Below, in pieces: positions 1-6,652 of a stretch of DNA of 9,982 bases. Under the pieces are notes generated by a model. That model made no database searches. It was not told where the DNA came from and saw nothing but the letters and a program-made list of their open reading frames with translations. The stretch comes from Candidatus Hodarchaeota archaeon. GTDB taxonomy: Archaea; Asgardarchaeota; Heimdallarchaeia; Hodarchaeales; Hodarchaeaceae. Made by a program: the position numbers and the translations under genes. How positions within the stretch are numbered: the stretch's first letter is position 1; each line of letters starts with the position of its first letter. The stretch spans positions 1 through 9,982 of the forward strand of contig JAEOSP010000258.1 in the NCBI GenBank assembly GCA_016840305.1, in the 5' to 3' direction.

Positions 1-337
1 TGACAGGAGTATAGATTATATTGACTAGAGTGACGTTCTTCTCATCTATCCATAATTTCGTGAAATTCTGATACCGAATTGACCAATCATTCTCAGTATT
101 GTAGATTTCTTCAAGAAGAAGTCTTGTGTTTTCAATACTTGAAGAACCAGGAATTCTGGGTCCTAAGTTAACTTGCTTAGCTATAGTTTCTATTGCAGAA
201 GTAGAATTGAAAAAAGATGAATTTAAATTTAAGCTTGTCGTCGGTGTGACTTGTCCATTAGCTATAGTCATATGTAAAGAGAAATTTATTAATAAACTAC
301 AAATTATAATAAAAAAAATAAGATATTTCCTATTCAT
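1..337 (-). CDS. Secreted M28-family peptidase / glutaminyl-peptide cyclotransferase-like protein, N-terminal part (runs off the left edge)
   Basis: About 112 codons are visible before the window ends, so this is a partial gene. The protein begins with a short basic n-region (MNRK) and a hydrophobic stretch of about 18 residues (FFIIICSLL and onward), which is a signal peptide or membrane anchor, followed by a Ser/Thr/Asn-rich linker. Next comes the motif LGPRIPGSSSIENTR, and then a Y-Q-N-F segment leading to VNIIY. This GPR-x-PGS ... NII pattern is the N-terminal hallmark of M28 zinc aminopeptidases and glutaminyl cyclases. The zinc ligands lie beyond the edge, so activity cannot be judged. 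The ATG at 337 overlaps the end of the upstream PH-like gene by 8 bases; an in-frame ATG at 349 would give a 20-base overlap. Neither has a clear ribosome binding site, so translational coupling is likely. Its substrate is probably an extracellular peptide. Confidence 0.62.
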   Translation of the reverse strand, partial: MNRKYLIFFIIICSLLINFSLHMTIANGQVTPTTSLNLNSSFFNSTSAIETIAKQVNLGPRIPGSSSIENTRLLLEEIYNTENDWSIRYQNFTKLWIDEKNVTLVNIIYTPV

Positions 338-1226
338 GATGGAATTCATCTTGTTTTGAGTTTTCCCATTCAGCTACAATATCACGAGCATCTTGTGCGT
401 ATTTAGTAGCATTTTTAGAGAAATGTGGATCATAGTTATCGAATGAATCAGAACTTTCAGCTTCTTTTATCTTTTTAATACTTTCATCAGCTACTCGTTC
501 GTATTCGTTCATGTTTTCATTTTTAGCTGCCTCACGAGCAATTTTAAGGGCTTTTATTGCTTCTTGAAATTCCTGCTGGTTTGCAGAGATAAATCCTTTT
601 GCCATCAAACTTGAAATCATAGCTTCGATTTTTTCAGATGCAACAGCTCTTTTCAGAATTTCATCAATATCTTTAACTTGAAGATTCATAGTTCGTGGAC
701 TTTTCTCAGTATCTACCTCAAAAGATTCCAAAATATTTGCTGCTTGAGTGGCTTCGCGAATAAATGTACTCGTTTTAGATAAAGCAGAAGAAATTTCTTG
801 AGATGAGGTCTCAATAATAGTTTCTACCTCTTTAATTATTTTTTGACTTTCATCTGTGATTTTAGATACTAAAGACCCTAACATACCTGGAAAAGTGCCT
901 TTTTTGTAAGATTCAAGGTATTCAGTGATTTGAGACAAAAGAAAGTCGGTAGAGTGATCTAAAGGCTCAAAGTACACCTCTACAGAGACTTGCTTACGTT
1001 CAAATTTCAATAGGAGGACTTGTTTTTTGCTGAACCAATGATTTACTAAGGCTGGCGTTACACTCTTTAAATCCTTGATAGGATATTTTCTTTGCAAGGT
1101 TTCATCTAAAGAATTAGGTGAAAAAGTGAATGATGAATCTTGGAACTTTAATACACCATGAGCATTTTTTATACCAGTTGAAGGGTTTTCCTTCTTTAAT
1201 ACAACACGAAATGATTTAATATCCAT
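330..1226 (-). CDS. PH/GRAM-like domain protein with long helical C-terminal region
   Basis: The protein has 298 residues from the ATG at 1226. An in-frame GTG at 1253 would add nine residues, but the ATG places the first beta strand (IKSFRVVLKK) at the N-terminus as expected. Residues about 1-110 alternate short beta-type strands and end in an amphipathic helix (the segments GVLKFQDSSFTF, KKQVLLLKFE and VSVEVYFEP, then a helix around ITEYLESY). This is the layout of a PH/GRAM-like fold. Residues about 115-175 are polar helix, probably coiled coil. Residues about 195-275 are a second helical region rich in Glu, Lys and Ala, with a TPR-like EAIKALKIAREAAKNENMNEY hairpin. There is no signal peptide or membrane segment, so it is probably cytoplasmic. 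It overlaps the M28 gene and likely shares its transcript. The fold assignment is inferred from strand and helix pattern only; the function is unknown. Confidence 0.7.
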   Translation of the reverse strand: MDIKSFRVVLKKENPSTGIKNAHGVLKFQDSSFTFSPNSLDETLQRKYPIKDLKSVTPALVNHWFSKKQVLLLKFERKQVSVEVYFEPLDHSTDFLLSQITEYLESYKKGTFPGMLGSLVSKITDESQKIIKEVETIIETSSQEISSALSKTSTFIREATQAANILESFEVDTEKSPRTMNLQVKDIDEILKRAVASEKIEAMISSLMAKGFISANQQEFQEAIKALKIAREAAKNENMNEYERVADESIKKIKEAESSDSFDNYDPHFSKNATKYAQDARDIVAEWENSKQDEFHHE

Positions 1227-1319
1227 CTCAACCACAATTACTTTGAAAATCACAGTTCTTATTTGAGTTATGTTCCAATTTGTTAGACAAAAATCAAATC
1301 CTGAACACAGAAAAAAAGA

Positions 1320-1487
1320 ATGTCATTTTCGTTTTTGGTGATCTCTCTCTGGTACAAAGTTAAAAACGAGAAGAATCAACAAATAAATGGGAATGCAAGT
1401 CAAGAAACAGATACAACCACAACTGACAACGGATTAACACCCTGGTTAACTGTTTACTCTTTGTCAGACGTATTCAGTCATCGCTAA
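1320..1487 (+). other. Orphan 55-codon open frame, possibly a gene fragment
   Basis: An ATG-initiated frame codes for a short hydrophobic start (SFSFLVISLWYKV), a polar Asn/Gln/Thr-rich linker containing TDTTTTDN, and the end SLSDVFSHR. The order of membrane-like stub and Thr-rich linker resembles tails of archaeal surface proteins, so it may be the 3' end of a lost gene. It overlaps the stop end of the truncated LVIVD gene on the other strand by 14 bases. The frame is closed by a stop at 1302-1304, no good ribosome binding site is visible and the length is near what chance allows. It is the only open stretch in the 247 bases between the PH-like and LVIVD genes. Confidence 0.2.
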
Positions 1488-1785
1488 CTTGTGGAAAATA
1501 AGCAACTAATTCTGGATTAGATCGATCACTCACATCGAAAATTTTAAATCCAGAATATCCGCAAGTTACATAACAATAATCATCTTCTACTAAAAGACTA
1601 TAAGCGTCTTCACCTGTACTAACTCTAGAAAGTTCTGTTATTTTCCAATCAGAGGTTTGAGATCTTATAATTATGGTTCCTGGCAGTATTATTGCTTGGA
1701 ATGTTAAAAAAACTATGATTATTAAAAGATTCTTTTCTTTCAATCTTCTCACCATTCCAGATAATTTAGAAATAAGGGGATTCAT
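1474..1785 (-). pseudogene. Truncated LVIVD-repeat beta-propeller protein (N-terminal fragment)
   Basis: The 103-residue product has a basic start, a hydrophobic anchor at about residues 20-42 (LLIIIVFLTFQAIILPGTIII) and then one repeat at about 59-97. This contains YSLLVEDDYCYVTCGYSGF followed by KIFDVSDRSNPELVAYF. The pattern (Y-x-V-x-V-x-G-x-Y-x-Y-V ... G-x-x-I-x-D-V-S-x-x-x-x-P) is that of LVIVD repeats, which normally come in about seven copies forming a surface beta propeller. Here the frame stops straight after the first repeat, and no further repeats are visible downstream in any frame. The 5' end, including a strong TATA box, looks intact. I therefore call it a 3'-truncated pseudogene; a short anchored single-repeat protein is possible but could not form a propeller alone. 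Confidence 0.6.
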
Positions 1786-1823
1786 TTGTTTTAACTCTAA
1801 TTATCAATGCAACATTCCACATT

Positions 1824-1831
1824 TTTATAAA
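1824..1831 (-). promoter_or_regulatory. TATA box upstream of the LVIVD fragment
   Basis: TTTATAAA is centred about 43 bases upstream of the ATG at 1785. A start site about 26 bases further down gives a leader of roughly 16 bases. The box is palindromic, so its direction is inferred from the gene it faces. Confidence 0.4.
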
Positions 1832-1885
1832 GACTAGTGTTGAACATCTAACAGCTAATTTTCCTTTTTCGATATTTACTCTAGA

Positions 1886-1899
1886 AAAATTTTATTAAT
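1886..1899 (+). promoter_or_regulatory. TATA-like box of the Nudix gene
   Basis: An A/T-only stretch (AAAATTTTATTAAT) is centred about 43 bases before the GTG start. A start site about 26 bases downstream falls next to the GAGGA ribosome binding site, giving a short leader. Confidence 0.35.
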
Positions 1900-1920
1900 T
1901 GGGCTTCTACGAGTTTCTAT

Positions 1921-1925
1921 GAGGA
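1921..1925 (+). promoter_or_regulatory. Ribosome binding site deciding the GTG start of the Nudix gene
   Basis: GAGGA lies 10 bases before the GTG at 1936. No in-frame ATG occurs near the beginning of the conserved domain, so this site supports the GTG start. Confidence 0.5.
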
Positions 1926-1935
1926 AGAAAACTCT

Positions 1936-2400
1936 GTGGAAAATAAGACAGAACCGAGCGAACCATATGATGAAATTTCATGTGGTGGAGTGCCAGTTTA
2001 TTATGAAAATGAAAAACTGGAATATTTATTAGTTTTACATAATAGTCCATATAAATATTGGGCCTTTCCCAAAGGGCGGCAGAATCAGGGAGAATCCTAT
2101 GAACAGACAGCTATTCGTGAAATAAGTGAAGAAACGGGTAATACGAATTTCAAGATACAAAAACGCCTTATAAGTGATTCTATATATTTTCCTAAACGTG
2201 GATCGCGCACAATAATAAAAAAAGTTGTTTTTTTTCTTGTACGATTCTTTACCAATCAGATAACCCTTTCTACAGAACATATTAGCTGGAAATGGGTTGA
2301 TTATAATACAGCTCTCTCAATGTTGATTTTTGAAGACTATAAAAGGGTTTTAAAAGAATCAAATGAAATTCTAATGAAAGAAGGTCTAATAAAAGAATGA
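1936..2400 (+). CDS. Nudix hydrolase, diadenosine tetraphosphatase (NUDT2)-like
   Basis: The protein has 154 residues, a normal length for a single-domain Nudix enzyme. The fold starts at SCGGVPVYY (residues 15-23). The complete Nudix box spans residues 47-69: G47, E53, then R61-E62-x-x-E65-E66-x-G68, matching G-x5-E-x7-R-E-U-x-E-E-x-G, so the metal-binding glutamates are all present. The WAFPKG just before the box is typical of Ap4A hydrolases of the NUDT2/MutT group. These cut dinucleoside polyphosphates or other nucleoside diphosphate derivatives in the cytoplasm; the exact substrate cannot be told from sequence. A run of Ile/Lys/Phe residues around 97-105 is encoded by A and T homopolymers, but the frame stays open. 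The gene is monocistronic and converges on the RDD gene. Confidence 0.9.
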   Translation: MENKTEPSEPYDEISCGGVPVYYENEKLEYLLVLHNSPYKYWAFPKGRQNQGESYEQTAIREISEETGNTNFKIQKRLISDSIYFPKRGSRTIIKKVVFFLVRFFTNQITLSTEHISWKWVDYNTALSMLIFEDYKRVLKESNEILMKEGLIKE

Positions 2401-2461
2401 AAATATATTTCCTAAAGATTCTATGAGTAGAAAAACTTTAACGATGAAAAAGCTCATTAAA

Positions 2462-2480
2462 AAGAAATAAAAAAAAGAGG
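2462..2480 (-). terminator. T-tract terminator of the RDD gene
   Basis: Read on the minus strand, CCTC followed by eight T residues and a further T-rich stretch begins about 8 bases after the stop codon of the RDD gene. This is the usual form of an archaeal oligo-T terminator; no strong stem is needed or seen. Confidence 0.45.
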
Positions 2481-2487
2481 AGGGAAA

Positions 2488-3921
2488 TTAAAGACGATTG
2501 GACACGAATTGTGTTGTCTTTTCCCTTTTATGGGGTTTTTGAATTACTACAACCTTACTCCACTTCTGAGTCAATCTTTGATTAAGATCAGGTGTTCTGT
2601 GTTCTTCGCGAATGATTCTTCCAACAATAAAATCTATGGGTAAGAAAAATGCTTTACCAATACTACTAATTGCTAATTCTTGAGGAAGAGGTCGTTCACC
2701 AGTAAGTTCAGAAATGACTTCTAGATTCAGTGCCATTTTGCCCAGAGTTTGACCATAATAATGTTCCATAGCTATAGAGTAAACGAAGAATACTAGTGTA
2801 GAAGGACCGACGCTAAATAGCCATTGAAAGGGACTAAATAGTCCAAATGACCACCAACTCCAATCTCCAAGGCTTAAAAATAGAAATGAGCTGAAGGCAC
2901 TAGTAACTGCACTGACAATGAACATATCTATTATAAATGCCCAAAAACGGGGTCCCCATTCTGCAACTACCAATCTAGAACTTGTAGGTTCAAATGTATC
3001 AAGTTTTGTTGCCTTTACTGCTGTTTGAACCGTCGTTCTATCCTCTTTTAGCAAAATTTCTCCACATTGTGAACAAAATAAGCTATCCTGCTCGTTTATC
3101 GCACCGCAGTTAGAGCATTGCAATTGAAATTGAGATGGAGTTTTTTGGATAGGTTCTACTCGTGTTACTGGAGCTCCTTGATAATAACGGGTTCTCCTTG
3201 CACGAGAAGGTTTGGATCGTAAACCACTCCAAACAATAATTACACCTAGAAGAGTGAATAATCCACCGAAAACAGTTAAAACCCAGCCAATTGCATTGAT
3301 AATTGGAACACGAGCTCCAATACTGAAAGTTAAGTCTACATTGTTAGCAGCGCCTATATCTGAATTCATCAGAATTAAAGACAACGTACCAATAGTGAGA
3401 TCAGAGTAGGAAGGTTCCCATATGAATGTTGTTCCAATTTCTCCTCCAACTAACCAAGTAACACCGCCTACATTTGGAACAGCCCACATAGTTGTATTAA
3501 CATGAGTAGTCCAACTGATTTCTGGTTCAGAAGAATCAGAGTCAAATTCAAGTCCAGAGGCAAAGTTCAGATTGTAAATCTGTACATAAGAAACAGAATC
3601 CAACAAAGCATTTGCTGTTTGATCTGTTGTTAATCCTAGGAATGCTTCTGCATTGACATCTGAACCTTGATGTAAATTAACTTTAAGTGTAACAAAGTCA
3701 GACGGATCAATCTGCATTCCCACATGAACATTTTCCAAAGGAATATCCAAGCGGATTGCTGCTACTCCAGTTTCTTCGAGATGAAAACTTTGAGAGACAA
3801 AGTAACCATCATTATCCGCAAAAGCAGGTGTTACGAGTAGAATAGCAGATCCTCCAATAAAGATGGGGAATCCTATCAAAATTATTATGATTCCAGCCAC
3901 AAGTTTGATTGTACTTGCCAT
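2488..3921 (-). CDS. RDD-family membrane protein with extracytoplasmic domain and zinc ribbon
   Basis: The protein has 477 residues and a modular layout. Residues about 6-30 form a membrane anchor or signal. Residues about 35-205 are a beta-rich extracytoplasmic domain that I do not recognise. A second membrane helix lies at about 208-232, followed by a basic stop-transfer segment. A zinc ribbon follows with Cys269, Cys272, Cys283 and Cys286 (CSNCG ... CSQCG). The last part, from about 322, is an RDD domain: R325 and D332 in PRFWAFIID, further hydrophobic helices, and the family motif GQTLGKMALNLEV near 390-402. RDD proteins are poorly characterised and some are proposed ion/proton exchangers. 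The zinc ribbon and both termini would be cytoplasmic if the first helix is uncleaved. It has its own promoter after the MazG stop and converges on the Nudix gene. Confidence 0.85.
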   Translation of the reverse strand: MASTIKLVAGIIIILIGFPIFIGGSAILLVTPAFADNDGYFVSQSFHLEETGVAAIRLDIPLENVHVGMQIDPSDFVTLKVNLHQGSDVNAEAFLGLTTDQTANALLDSVSYVQIYNLNFASGLEFDSDSSEPEISWTTHVNTTMWAVPNVGGVTWLVGGEIGTTFIWEPSYSDLTIGTLSLILMNSDIGAANNVDLTFSIGARVPIINAIGWVLTVFGGLFTLLGVIIVWSGLRSKPSRARRTRYYQGAPVTRVEPIQKTPSQFQLQCSNCGAINEQDSLFCSQCGEILLKEDRTTVQTAVKATKLDTFEPTSSRLVVAEWGPRFWAFIIDMFIVSAVTSAFSSFLFLSLGDWSWWSFGLFSPFQWLFSVGPSTLVFFVYSIAMEHYYGQTLGKMALNLEVISELTGERPLPQELAISSIGKAFFLPIDFIVGRIIREEHRTPDLNQRLTQKWSKVVVIQKPHKREKTTQFVSNRL

Positions 3922-3973
3922 TATATCATTTCCATAAGTAATAATACTTGATTAGAGGTAAGAAAATCAAAGG

Positions 3974-3982
3974 ATATATATT
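3974..3982 (-). promoter_or_regulatory. TATA box of the RDD gene
   Basis: On the minus strand AATATATAT is centred 57 bases upstream of the ATG at 3921, within the 77-base gap behind the MazG gene. It predicts a leader of about 30 bases. The RDD gene can thus be transcribed apart from MazG. Confidence 0.45.
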
Positions 3983-3998
3983 GTCGCGTATCGGCATT

Positions 3999-4310
3999 TT
4001 ATAAGACGGAACTGCGATGCTGGTACTTTTCAAGGGTATTTAGGAGCGCATTTTCTAAATTAATGTCAAGAGAGTTAGTTAAACATAACAAAGCAAAAAA
4101 TAAGTCTCCACATTCTTCTTCAACCTTACTTAAAATGGTTTCTCCCCTCTGTGAATCTGATTTATCCCTTACATTATGAAATACTTGGAGAGATCGCGAT
4201 AATTCTCCTAATTCTTCTGTTAATGCTGCTAACATCCATGCAGGTTCCCAGTATCCCCCTTGAGATTGAATAAAGTCATTAATCTTATTTGCTAGTTCTT
4301 TAAGTTCCAT
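3999..4310 (-). CDS. MazG-like nucleotide pyrophosphohydrolase
   Basis: This 103-residue protein is a single all-helical MazG domain of the short stand-alone type. The acidic magnesium-binding motifs are E32-E33-x-x-E36 (in LTEELGELSR) and E66-x-x-D69 (in VEEECGDLFFALL), spaced as in the family. Such enzymes hydrolyse nucleoside triphosphates to monophosphates and pyrophosphate, often removing non-canonical or surplus nucleotides. The preferred base here cannot be read from sequence. The ATG at 4310 is fixed by a very strong ribosome binding site (GAGGGTGAT) five bases upstream. It is divergent from the multi-pass membrane protein. Confidence 0.85.
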   Translation of the reverse strand: MELKELANKINDFIQSQGGYWEPAWMLAALTEELGELSRSLQVFHNVRDKSDSQRGETILSKVEEECGDLFFALLCLTNSLDINLENALLNTLEKYQHRSSVL

Positions 4311-4315
4311 AATGC

Positions 4316-4324
4316 ATCACCCTC
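4316..4324 (-). promoter_or_regulatory. Strong ribosome binding site of the MazG gene
   Basis: GAGGGTGAT on the minus strand lies five bases before the ATG. It contains GGTGAT, an exact match to the archaeal 16S 3' end complement, and it fixes the start codon. Confidence 0.65.
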
Positions 4325-4333
4325 ATCGAAGAA

Positions 4334-4342
4334 AATTTAAAC
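4334..4342 (+). promoter_or_regulatory. TATA-like box of the multi-pass membrane protein gene
   Basis: AATTTAAAC follows a purine-rich GAAGAAA stretch that could act as BRE. A start site about 26 bases on falls at the beginning of the GAGGTAAT ribosome binding site. Confidence 0.35.
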
Positions 4343-4353
4343 ACTTCATTGAG

Positions 4354-4363
4354 ATTAATTAAT
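4354..4363 (-). promoter_or_regulatory. TATA-like box of the MazG gene
   Basis: The palindrome ATTAATTAAT, read on the minus strand, predicts a start near 4333 and a leader of about 22 bases that carries the MazG ribosome binding site. Confidence 0.3.
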
Positions 4364-4371
4364 GAGGTAAT
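4364..4371 (+). promoter_or_regulatory. Ribosome binding site deciding the start of the membrane protein gene
   Basis: GAGGTAAT lies just ahead of the ATG at 4376 (7 bases after GAGGT). It favours this start over the in-frame TTG at 4349, which has no such site. Confidence 0.6.
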
Positions 4372-4375
4372 AATC

Positions 4376-5734
4376 ATGAGTTATTTAGAAAAGGCTTTTT
4401 GGGATTATTTAAAGTCTACGCTCTTTGGTGGACTGCGTATACTTCTTTCGCGTCAGTTTATCTTTTTCTCAGTTGTTTTGTCTTTAATTTCCATCTCTAC
4501 AACAGCTTTAGTCTTCATGCAACAGGGAGCAACTGATGTGATAACACCAGACCTGATTCAACTAGTTTTTAGTATTCAGATTAGTTTGGCAATTGGTTTT
4601 ATTTTTTCAGGACTTGTCTCAAAAAAGCTAAGTTCACTAGCTCGTTTTCTCATTATGGTTGGAGTAGTGGTAATTGTATTAATCATAAACGAGATTGCTG
4701 CTCTAAGCTTACTTTCAGAACTTTTCCTTCAAACAATACCGTTAATAACCTTTTTATGCTGGACATTTTTAATACCGGTTGCTTCTTTTTCTTTTGCAAA
4801 AGGAATGTTTTCCAATAAAGTGACTGGTAGTATCGTATTCCTTGGAAAGCCTAGTACAGAGCGCAAATCGGTATTTTCTGGGCTTTTAACGTTTGTTGCT
4901 ATTTTGTCGGTAATTGGAAATATCCTAATGATTGTAATTGGTACTGGTGATTCTAGACCTAGCTATATTATTCTTGGTTTACTTGGATTAGGAATGTCGG
5001 TTATTGTTATTTTAATAGTACAGGGTATTATATTTTCAGATGACGTATTTAATACCGTTTTAGGACTTTTCTTTATAATGACTTTACCAAATCAACTTAT
5101 GATAGTTTTAACCTCAATTAGTGGTTCAGAAAATATTGTTACAAGTTTTGATTTTATCCTTGTTACATTTGCTTTATTATTTAGTGCCCAAAATATTTCT
5201 AAGAGAGTAAATCTAAAAGGAGTCGTTGTAGATGACTCTGGAAAAGTCAAAAATCGTAAAAATGATGATCCCTTCGGAATTGGAAGAATTGTTGGCTTTA
5301 TCGGGGGTGAAGGCATTGTCTTGATTTACTTGGGTCTAGCGTTGGGTTTTCATTTAATTCAGCTACAAGTCATAAATGGATCTGCGGGGATATATGGGAA
5401 GTTATTCGGTTCACTTACTTTTGAAGAGGCATATCATGACATCACAACTATTTTTACCGTATTCATATTTGGTATTGTCACTTTAACATACTTCTTCCAA
5501 CGCGGAAGGGGTTATTGGGAAGCCGATGTTGTCAGGTTTGATTTTTTACCTCCGTATGAAAATATTAAGGACTATCTAGTGAGAGTAAAGCACGGTGAGA
5601 TATCCAAAAAAGATATGGCCATTTCTGTCGGAAAGAAAGCGGTTAATGTAGGTGGTGCAGGCGTATTTTCTGCAGCAAGAATATTTAGAGACAGAATATT
5701 AAGGGATTCAAAAAAAGAGGATGATTCACGATAG
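4376..5734 (+). CDS. Multi-pass integral membrane protein of unknown function
   Basis: The protein has 452 residues from the ATG chosen by its ribosome binding site. I do not recognise the family. About ten hydrophobic segments can be drawn, near residues 28-48, 60-82, 90-110, 116-140, 168-190, 196-220, 224-248, 256-274, 311-332 and 360-380. The N-terminus carries an amphipathic stretch (YLEKAFWDYLKSTLFGGL). A polar loop at about 278-310 is rich in Lys and Asp, and a conserved-looking soluble tail of about 70 residues follows the last helix (YWEADVVRFDFLPPYENIKDYL, then a basic helix ending DSKKEDDSR). There are no nucleotide-binding motifs, no transporter signature and no paired acidic membrane residues that would point to a known carrier. 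It stands alone on its strand, divergent from MazG and ending 13 bases from the end of mptA. Confidence 0.75.
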   Translation: MSYLEKAFWDYLKSTLFGGLRILLSRQFIFFSVVLSLISISTTALVFMQQGATDVITPDLIQLVFSIQISLAIGFIFSGLVSKKLSSLARFLIMVGVVVIVLIINEIAALSLLSELFLQTIPLITFLCWTFLIPVASFSFAKGMFSNKVTGSIVFLGKPSTERKSVFSGLLTFVAILSVIGNILMIVIGTGDSRPSYIILGLLGLGMSVIVILIVQGIIFSDDVFNTVLGLFFIMTLPNQLMIVLTSISGSENIVTSFDFILVTFALLFSAQNISKRVNLKGVVVDDSGKVKNRKNDDPFGIGRIVGFIGGEGIVLIYLGLALGFHLIQLQVINGSAGIYGKLFGSLTFEEAYHDITTIFTVFIFGIVTLTYFFQRGRGYWEADVVRFDFLPPYENIKDYLVRVKHGEISKKDMAISVGKKAVNVGGAGVFSAARIFRDRILRDSKKEDDSR

Positions 5735-5747
5735 GATTATCTTACAA

Positions 5748-6560
5748 TCAACGTTTCTTAGTTGAAGTTGTCCCTTTTGATAGGATGTTGTGCTTATGAA
5801 GCGATTCAAGTGAGGTAGTTTTCGCGGATATTTCAAGATCCTGTTTAGAAAAAGATTTCACCATATTTTCCAAAATATTACGTGTTACATCTTCAACAAA
5901 CAGTGGATTCTCATACATCCTTTCAACAACCCATTGTTCATCTTCGGATTTCAGTAATGAAAAAGAAGGTGCAGAAAAGCTCTCATCGAGAATTTTGCTC
6001 ATATCTTCCATATCAGGGATTTCATTGGTTGATCCTTTGACAGTAACTTCTGCGTATGCCCGTTGAATATGAGTTCTTTTCCCATCGCTTTTTTTAAGAG
6101 CATGAGGACAGGCTGTGCTTCCATAAGTCCCTAAAGATAATTCGTGTGTTACATTACCTTTATTCCAATAGGTACATAATCGTCCGTGATAATTCTCCAT
6201 AGTTTTTCTTTTTGATACAGGTGTGATGCGCGGAGTGAAAAATTCAAAGTCAATAATAACCGAACCTGTATGAAATGGATGACGGGAGTTTAGCTCTTCA
6301 ACTACCTGAATCGACATTTCTTCTAATGAGTAAAAGGAGCCCGTTTTCGTTGAAAGAATTTCAGCAATCGATTCAATAATTCGAGACATGTGCACTCCTT
6401 TTTTAGATCGAGGGAGATTAATTACAACAGTGATATTTGTTGTATAACGATAGATTTTAGTACCTCTCGTAATAGAAATTTGTGTTCGGAAATCGGTTAT
6501 CCCTACTTCATCTAATGATAATTCGACTTCAGGTTTTTGATCTTGTGTTTCCAGGTCCAT
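5748..6560 (-). CDS. mptA: GTP cyclohydrolase MptA (GTP cyclohydrolase IV / FolE2 family)
   Basis: MptA is Fe(II)-dependent. It converts GTP to 7,8-dihydro-D-neopterin 2',3'-cyclic phosphate, the first step of tetrahydromethanopterin synthesis, in the cytoplasm. The 270 residues fit the family. Visible landmarks are DEVGITDFRTQISI near the start (17-30), the signature KGVHMSR (54-60), SRHPFHTGSV (92-101), ACPHA with Cys151 (150-154) and THIQRAYAEV (163-172). The cysteine and histidines match the metal and active-site positions of FolE2/MptA proteins. The final third has ESFSAPSF, LLKSEDEQWVVE and NPLFVEDVTR, also typical of the family. About 25 C-terminal residues (Ser/Thr/Lys-rich) extend beyond the conserved part. 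No other pterin gene lies nearby. The product could also feed other folate-like or deazapurine pathways; the archaeal MptA role is the best guess. Confidence 0.92.
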   Translation of the reverse strand: MDLETQDQKPEVELSLDEVGITDFRTQISITRGTKIYRYTTNITVVINLPRSKKGVHMSRIIESIAEILSTKTGSFYSLEEMSIQVVEELNSRHPFHTGSVIIDFEFFTPRITPVSKRKTMENYHGRLCTYWNKGNVTHELSLGTYGSTACPHALKKSDGKRTHIQRAYAEVTVKGSTNEIPDMEDMSKILDESFSAPSFSLLKSEDEQWVVERMYENPLFVEDVTRNILENMVKSFSKQDLEISAKTTSLESLHKHNILSKGTTSTKKR

Positions 6561-6580
6561 AATATTAACGACTCTCGCAT

Positions 6581-6592
6581 CTTAAATATTAG
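6581..6592 (-). promoter_or_regulatory. TATA box of mptA, placed for a leaderless transcript
   Basis: On the minus strand CTAATATTTAAG is centred 26 bases before the ATG at 6560, and no ribosome binding site lies between. This is the geometry of archaeal leaderless mRNAs. Confidence 0.4.
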
Positions 6593-6620
6593 ATAAAAGG
6601 AATTGGAGTAAAAATACTTT

Positions 6621-6652
6621 CAATAATCATTAGTTGAACGAACAGATTATTG
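6621..6652. promoter_or_regulatory. 8-bp inverted repeat in the divergent mptA / dehydrogenase promoter region
   Basis: CAATAATC (6621-6628) and GATTATTG (6645-6652) are exact inverse copies separated by 16 bases. A third GATTAT core follows at 6662-6667. The element lies upstream of both TATA boxes, as a dimeric regulator site would. In AT-rich DNA it may be chance. Confidence 0.3.

Noticed and set aside
126..359. Plus-strand open frame of 77 codons
   Set aside because: It lies opposite the M28 gene, whose frame shows a signal peptide and the GPR-x-PGS motif; the plus frame shows no domain or ribosome binding site.
2213..2235. Possible frameshift at the A and T homopolymers in the Nudix gene
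   Set aside because: The frame stays open across the runs and the conserved regions on both sides are in the same frame.
2035..2280. Minus-strand open frame inside the Nudix gene
   Set aside because: It is fully antisense to a gene with a complete Nudix box; its composition is that of a shadow frame.
2424..2471. Fifteen-codon plus-strand frame after the Nudix gene
   Set aside because: It is very short, lysine-rich from A runs, and overlaps the T-tract terminator of the RDD gene on the other strand.
4349..4375. TTG at 4349 as the start of the membrane protein
   Set aside because: There is no ribosome binding site before it, while GAGGTAAT is well placed for the ATG at 4376.
5092..5316. Minus-strand open frame inside the membrane protein gene
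   Set aside because: It is a shadow of hydrophobic codons in a well-supported plus-strand gene.
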